From Psoroptes ovis (Eukaryota > Arthropoda > Arachnida > Sarcoptiformes > Psoroptidae), in NCBI GenBank assembly GCA_002943765.1, contig PQWQ01000093.1, positions 1 to 64,000 of the forward strand: a stretch of 64,000 nt of DNA, given 5' to 3'. The notes beneath the pieces were generated by a model. It was not told the DNA's origin and did no database searches. It worked only from the letters and a program-made list of their open reading frames with translations. Made by a program: the position numbers and the translations under genes. How positions within the stretch are numbered: position 1 is the first letter of the stretch; the number at the start of each line of letters is the position of its first letter. Of this stretch, positions 61,801 to 64,000 are shown one piece after another.

Positions 61801-63531
61801 CTGTATCGTTAACCATAACGACAACACCATATGGATTCAAGCATTATTTTAAAATCTTTTCCGCTGTTTTTAAATTTTTTTTTCTGATTTTTCAATGCTA
61901 AAAACTTTTGAGCTTTTTTATGGATTTTTAATAAATGTTGACTGGATTTCTCATAAATTCGGAGATGTTTAGCTGTTGTATAAGTGCACTGAAGATGGGC
62001 AAACAGCCATTATGATCATCATTATTCATTACTGAGAAACAGAAATGAGTTACAAACTAAAAAATATATAAACATCTTTCTGTGTATTCACTAACGCGAA
62101 TCAAGAATTATCATTTAATAGAATTATGAGGATTTTAATACTGATTTTTCATTTTGCAAAGGAATTACAGCAAGCAGTAAGCCAAGGAGAAAATATAATA
62201 ATTATGAGGATTGAATGAATGATGAAAATATATAAGATATTTATATTTCATTTATTTATTATTTTATTTATATCATTATTTTATTTATTTATCGATCATA
62301 TTTATTTATCTAAAAACGCGGATGTTAGATATGAAAATGAATAAATAAATATGAATCAAGGTAAGAATAAATGTGTTAATAATGCTTCATCATTATTTGG
62401 TTAATCATTATTTATTCTCATTTCCATATTAGATCTCTACCAATTTTGCTAACAAAAATAACTTATTTCCGTCAGTTGATTGCCAATGTTGGTCCAATCA
62501 AGTCATTTCTATCATTTTATATGATTGCTTTTTATGTGTTGGCAGCATTTTGATATATTTGAGAATGTGATTCATTTGTCTACGCAACGACTGCCCATAG
62601 GGTTCCATGAGAATGTTGATAATGTGTTTTCATTTTAGAAAAGAAAACCTTTCATTTGTTTGTTTATGTATCAGAATGTAGTTTGATTATTGAAAAAGAG
62701 AATAGAAACAAATAATGATAATAAAGAACAAATGACTAATTATTAATAAAAAATGATCAATTGATTTCTTTATGAATGTCTTATTTAATAATGCATAATG
62801 AAAATTGTCAAAAGGGAAAAGATTCATTTAAAGATTGAGATAGACTAAGCATAGGCATCGATTAATTAAAGATTATGATTAAAAATACAATTTAAAGTGA
62901 TAATGATGCAATTTCATATAGCATTGTCTTAGGATGGTAAATAAATTGAAAAAGAAATTGGATATAATTTGCAAAATGTAATATCATTCAATTGTATTTA
63001 TCTATGAATCTATTTGAAATGATCACAGAAAAAAGTGAAGCCTATTAATGACAGAGATAATAGATGGTGGAGGAAAAATATTTATCATTCGGTTGAACGG
63101 AAACTTGATTCGAATGCTTAAATATAGAATGATGATGGTGTAGAGTATTTTCTATTATCACTATGATCATCATTTTAATGTTGTGAAGAAAATGTTAATT
63201 TGTTTTTGTATTTGTCAGTGATCATAATGAATGTCTACTTACTTTTATTAACATTTTCATATTTATTCGTTGATAAATCTGGCTCCACAATGGATGTTTG
63301 ATGATTGTGGCCATTGTTGATGGTTTGTTTCCAGATGAAAAAATTTTTAAACATGGGCAAGCTCTTGATCATGATCATGGATGATTGATTGATAATCGAT
63401 GTTGTTTGATTTTCTAATCGAAACGGTCTCATTGTTGTGATATTATTGTCAATGATCAATTGAGCCAACGAATCAATGATGATCATCATGATTAATAATA
63501 ATAAAATGAATTTAATTAATTGATTATTCAT
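40862..63531 (-). CDS. Sidestep-like immunoglobulin-superfamily cell-surface receptor, 12 exons over 22.7 kb
   Basis: In Drosophila, Sidestep on target tissue is read by Beaten-path receptors on motor axons. Exons: 63531-63243, 60795-60556, 59195-58689, 58625-58377, 57918-57709, 57602-57365, 56603-56179, 49734-49330, 44691-44257, 43531-43225, 43142-42321, 42218-40862; phases close to 1827 residues. A signal peptide (FILLLLIMMIIIDSLAQ) is followed by a very acidic exon 2, then the diagnostic first Ig domain in exon 3 (RLPCFVRPL, SLVLWYRGDDISGTPIYSVD, DSGLYWCRVDYKW). Four more Ig-like domains (exons 4-9; WYRND, SWYRMPGY, WNGFYQCIAQNAIGTGF, DDYGQYQCWARNLAGD), an FnIII-like region (exons 10-11), a membrane helix (FLWIIIISVILLLLIVSL, exon 11) and a 470-residue Asn/Ser/Gln-rich tail follow. 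The extracellular exons are phase 1 or 2, as usual for Ig genes. Three unrelated genes sit in introns 7 and 8. Confidence 0.93.
44692..47419. other. Left part of intron 8 of the Sidestep-like gene
   Basis: 2.7 kb without a supported exon on either strand. The part near 47200-47419 should hold the promoter of the nested plus-strand kinase. Short frames (44972-45163, 46991-47188) are low complexity. Confidence 0.5.
47420..49105 (+). CDS. Intronless Ser/Thr protein kinase nested in Sidestep-like intron 8, possibly N-myristoylated
   Basis: 561 residues, one exon, antisense to its host gene. ATG 47420 starts MGSKLCKFW; upstream the frame opens only at a TTG. Gly2 with Cys6 and nearby basic residues would suit N-myristoylation plus palmitoylation (inference). 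The kinase domain (about residues 95-370) is intact: GKGGFGTVF, VACK, HRDIKLEN, DFGLS, GTIPYMAPEI and DVWALGVLLFCMI. The long basic tail has Lys-rich stretches and repeated HSP motifs. It is a clear paralogue of the kinase at 22996-24477: both share NxHRDIK-xxNVLLD-LVTDFGLS, the GTxPYMAPE segment and the ALGVLL-CMI helix. TSSK-like by inference. It ends 224 nt before exon 8 of the host. Confidence 0.9.
   Translation: MGSKLCKFWRRNIDTQMMDENLYEENDEMEYNIDADKQIEDSSFSDTDDSKRKKQRKLKKVKSSSKSQIQLTISRLATTDITPILSCRDDGTDTKHILKRIGYRLVKEIGKGGFGTVFKAIDLKHKNRVVACKVMKITSDRRNQILIKKELFILRSIKHKHIIRVYKHFILRSSVTANVYIFMQYADNSDLWNYVRKTLKNGMKEKQARKMFQQIISAIHYLHQRNIAHRDIKLENVLLDRKLNCLVTDFGLSIVVMQKEGRAINAPNYCGTIPYMAPEIQLYIITRIIFDVFQADVWALGVLLFCMINQGQFPFTLNKDEMLQQQLRCDYQFTDKMSFKPDERLINLMARIFEPNPLIRIRMVQLVRHPWCLNKPMEDVVENNGMHLKINKIIKSENEKMKKSVIINKTNEQTKQQMTQEQQLLQKESEQLAMKILIQKMKTMTMLNNDDYYNDYNQINFNDQMDFDEYPRKLGKQIFTTKISTKPKLKMRKKLMKTKIKRKIKIKQKYYHSPITKKFYAHSPNKSPFYHHKQQPSPLNDDNVDIVQSSTPVSTESNETD
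49829..51217 (-). CDS. Intronless coiled-coil pseudokinase nested in Sidestep-like intron 7
   Basis: 462 residues in one exon, same strand as the host, ending 94 nt before host exon 8. Residues 20-170 are a charged coiled coil (Lys/Glu/Gln rich, for example EEVRKK-like heptads around KKFQQEECEQRKLFEKKL). Residues 190-460 have a kinase fold: the beta-3 lysine survives (CYVKIVIL), FAHLKIRGESVIFD replaces the catalytic HRDxKxxN (no Asp, no Asn) and LVGFGN replaces DFG (no Asp). The APE helix is PPEVF, followed by VDVYSFGLLIYMM. With all three catalytic positions changed it should not phosphorylate. No glycine-rich loop is visible. Probably a scaffold or allosteric protein; no family name can be given. 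Confidence 0.85.
   Translation of the reverse strand: MAEIDSANDENASSNNTNQNDDDYNSLLKKFQQEECEQRKLFEKKLSEKRLMLMQMIVKEDLNKIKAKCEAESFRQKKNIDDEVEKLIKSIREQFQLQEQQMRDDLQTKIKQMMENRKEKLEQDKKRLQLILDNEIETKHKLLDAEIDRLKKLSSNYKQVLIDNRDYLKKIMIDFKNYPNTKILADEIGLKQYQIVLNKQSIWASKTCIIYRGQYKQCSCYVKIVILNDRSLDYKKHIHQSTKIRQYLSKTNDQQQTLLKKHEAFVKIYDIFITDLKVYTFLDECDSQNLLQRSRKGFLSLNELRKHSYTLLSCLEFMHQNAFAHLKIRGESVIFDSNNNVKLVGFGNCAKYFDADTEKYMKLSPYQQKHRLYDNHFPPEVFVDQFDPQPVDVYSFGLLIYMMTNFISNKKFLNDDWKQWTIIKLDTINDDKTRKLIEITTFIDPMKRCKLFDIRNLPYFQA
51218..53378. other. Middle of Sidestep-like intron 7, no gene seen
   Basis: 2.2 kb of AT-rich sequence between the pseudokinase start and the GST promoter. Frames at 51283-51465 and 52949-53167 (minus) are low complexity. 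Promoters of the two nested genes are expected near the two ends. Confidence 0.5.
53379..53386 (+). promoter_or_regulatory. TATA box of the GST gene
   Basis: TATAAAAG 86 nt upstream of the GST ATG, followed about 30 nt later by an initiator-like 'cttcatcatt'. It supports independent transcription of this nested gene. Confidence 0.6.
53472..54192 (+). CDS. Mu-class glutathione S-transferase, group 8 mite allergen type
   Basis: Conjugates glutathione to electrophiles in the cytosol; used in detoxification. Two exons (53472-53654, 53713-54192) encode 220 residues, the normal mu length. The N-terminal thioredoxin fold has GYWDARGLGQAIRLLL with the catalytic Tyr, YDRSEWLNDKYNLGLDFPN, and TQSIAILRYIARKYNL for the glutathione site; the C-terminal helical domain includes EKLKPEYLEKLPEQL and ISYADFLLYEYL. 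The ending IKKQQPKSF...WNGQYA resembles the group 8 allergens of Dermatophagoides, so the family is well placed and the host is a mite; divergence in the middle suggests a paralogue rather than the allergen itself. It lies antisense inside intron 7 of the Sidestep-like gene with its own TATA box and poly(A) signal. Confidence 0.95.
54234..54239 (+). terminator. Polyadenylation signal of the GST gene
   Basis: AATAAA 42 nt after the GST stop codon, so the nested gene has a complete 3' end inside the host intron. Confidence 0.65.
54240..56178. other. Right part of Sidestep-like intron 7, no gene seen
   Basis: 1.9 kb of AT-rich intron between the GST poly(A) signal and host exon 7, with no supported frame and no repeat larger than simple sequence. 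Confidence 0.5.
59196..63242. other. Introns 1 and 2 of the Sidestep-like gene
   Basis: Non-coding except for exon 2 (60556-60795). It contains simple-sequence stretches such as a CA-rich run near 61752-61768 and TTTA runs near 62240-62310. I see no other gene or RNA in it. Confidence 0.5.
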
Positions 63532-64000
63532 TATGATTATTGATGTTTCTATGCACAATTCACAATACAATTATTACGGTTACTATTTGATTATTTGTTT
63601 TCACATAATCTCTCATATTTATTTCTTGATCACGCAAACAAAATGAAGATTGCACACACAAATGTTTTCACAAAGTAAACACAAATATCGATTCAATTCA
63701 TTGTCATGTTTGTTTATTTTGGTTTCGATTCGATATCCGGTGCTATTGTTGTGTTTCATTATTATTTATTCAGCTGTCAAATATGTTGTGTTGCAGTTTT
63801 GGCAATTGATCAATTTGATTCAATATTTCTCCAATGATCTAAGAAGATGATCAAATTGTTTTATGCACAATTTTCAATTTGGATTATAATTCAACGAATT
63901 GACCAAATGATTTTATTTTTTGTCAAATTCAAATTGCCATTGATTGCGTGGAAAGCTGTGGAAATGTGTAAAATTGATAATTTAGTCAAATATGAAATGA
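63532..64000. other. 5' flank of the Sidestep-like gene
   Basis: The region upstream of the signal-peptide exon, up to the right edge of the window. Promoter or 5' UTR is expected here. The plus-strand frame at 63650-63850 has a hydrophobic stretch but no other support. Confidence 0.4.

Noticed and set aside
63650..63850. 66-codon plus-strand frame at the right edge
   Set aside because: No domain, no clear start context, and it lies where the Sidestep-like promoter is expected.
1..64000. tRNA or rRNA genes
   Set aside because: Reading both strands I found no convincing tRNA B-box arrangement or rRNA-like block; a covariance-model scan would be decisive.

Overview
The window is nuclear DNA of an arthropod, most likely an astigmatid mite (house-dust or scab mite relatives). 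It is very AT-rich, has many short spliceosomal introns (43 to about 120 nt) and proteins full of Asn/Ser/His runs. It carries a mu-class glutathione S-transferase whose C-terminus resembles the group 8 dust-mite allergens, and a Sidestep-type immunoglobulin receptor, a family known from arthropods. The species cannot be fixed from sequence alone. Gene models were built by hand by joining open exons at GT-AG sites and checking that phases add up; they close exactly for every multi-exon gene except the guanylate cyclase.

Layout. 1-3260 is a tandem satellite of 34-37 bp units with several interleaved unit types and a roughly 1.2 kb higher-order repeat; diverged inverted units follow to about 3515. 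3532-7030 (minus) is a receptor-type guanylate cyclase whose last exons lie beyond the array, so the satellite appears to sit in its intron; it has one apparent +1 frameshift and no visible ectodomain. 8871-10037 (minus) is a secreted Cys-rich protein. 10038-15703 is gene-poor. Three short palindromic mariner-like elements (about 75 bp) lie at 6229, 7259 and 13963.

15704-40520 is gene-dense: INPP5F/Sac2 phosphoinositide phosphatase (minus), ORC1 without its BAH region (minus), an intronless Ser/Thr kinase head-to-head with ORC1 (plus), a CYP4-like cytochrome P450 (plus) converging on an NRF-6-like membrane acyltransferase (minus), a USP19 deubiquitinase with a GC-AG intron and no MYND finger (minus), an F-box/LRR protein (plus), and a SMYD-type SET/MYND protein with altered catalytic residues and a C-terminal membrane segment (minus).

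40862-63531 (minus) is one 12-exon, 22.7 kb Sidestep-like cell-surface gene. Three other genes are nested in its introns: a second intronless kinase (47420-49105, plus), a coiled-coil pseudokinase (49829-51217, minus) and the mu GST (53472-54192, plus). The genes do not form one pathway; the notable themes are repeated kinase-fold genes, nested genes, degenerate enzyme active sites and repeat invasion of an intron.
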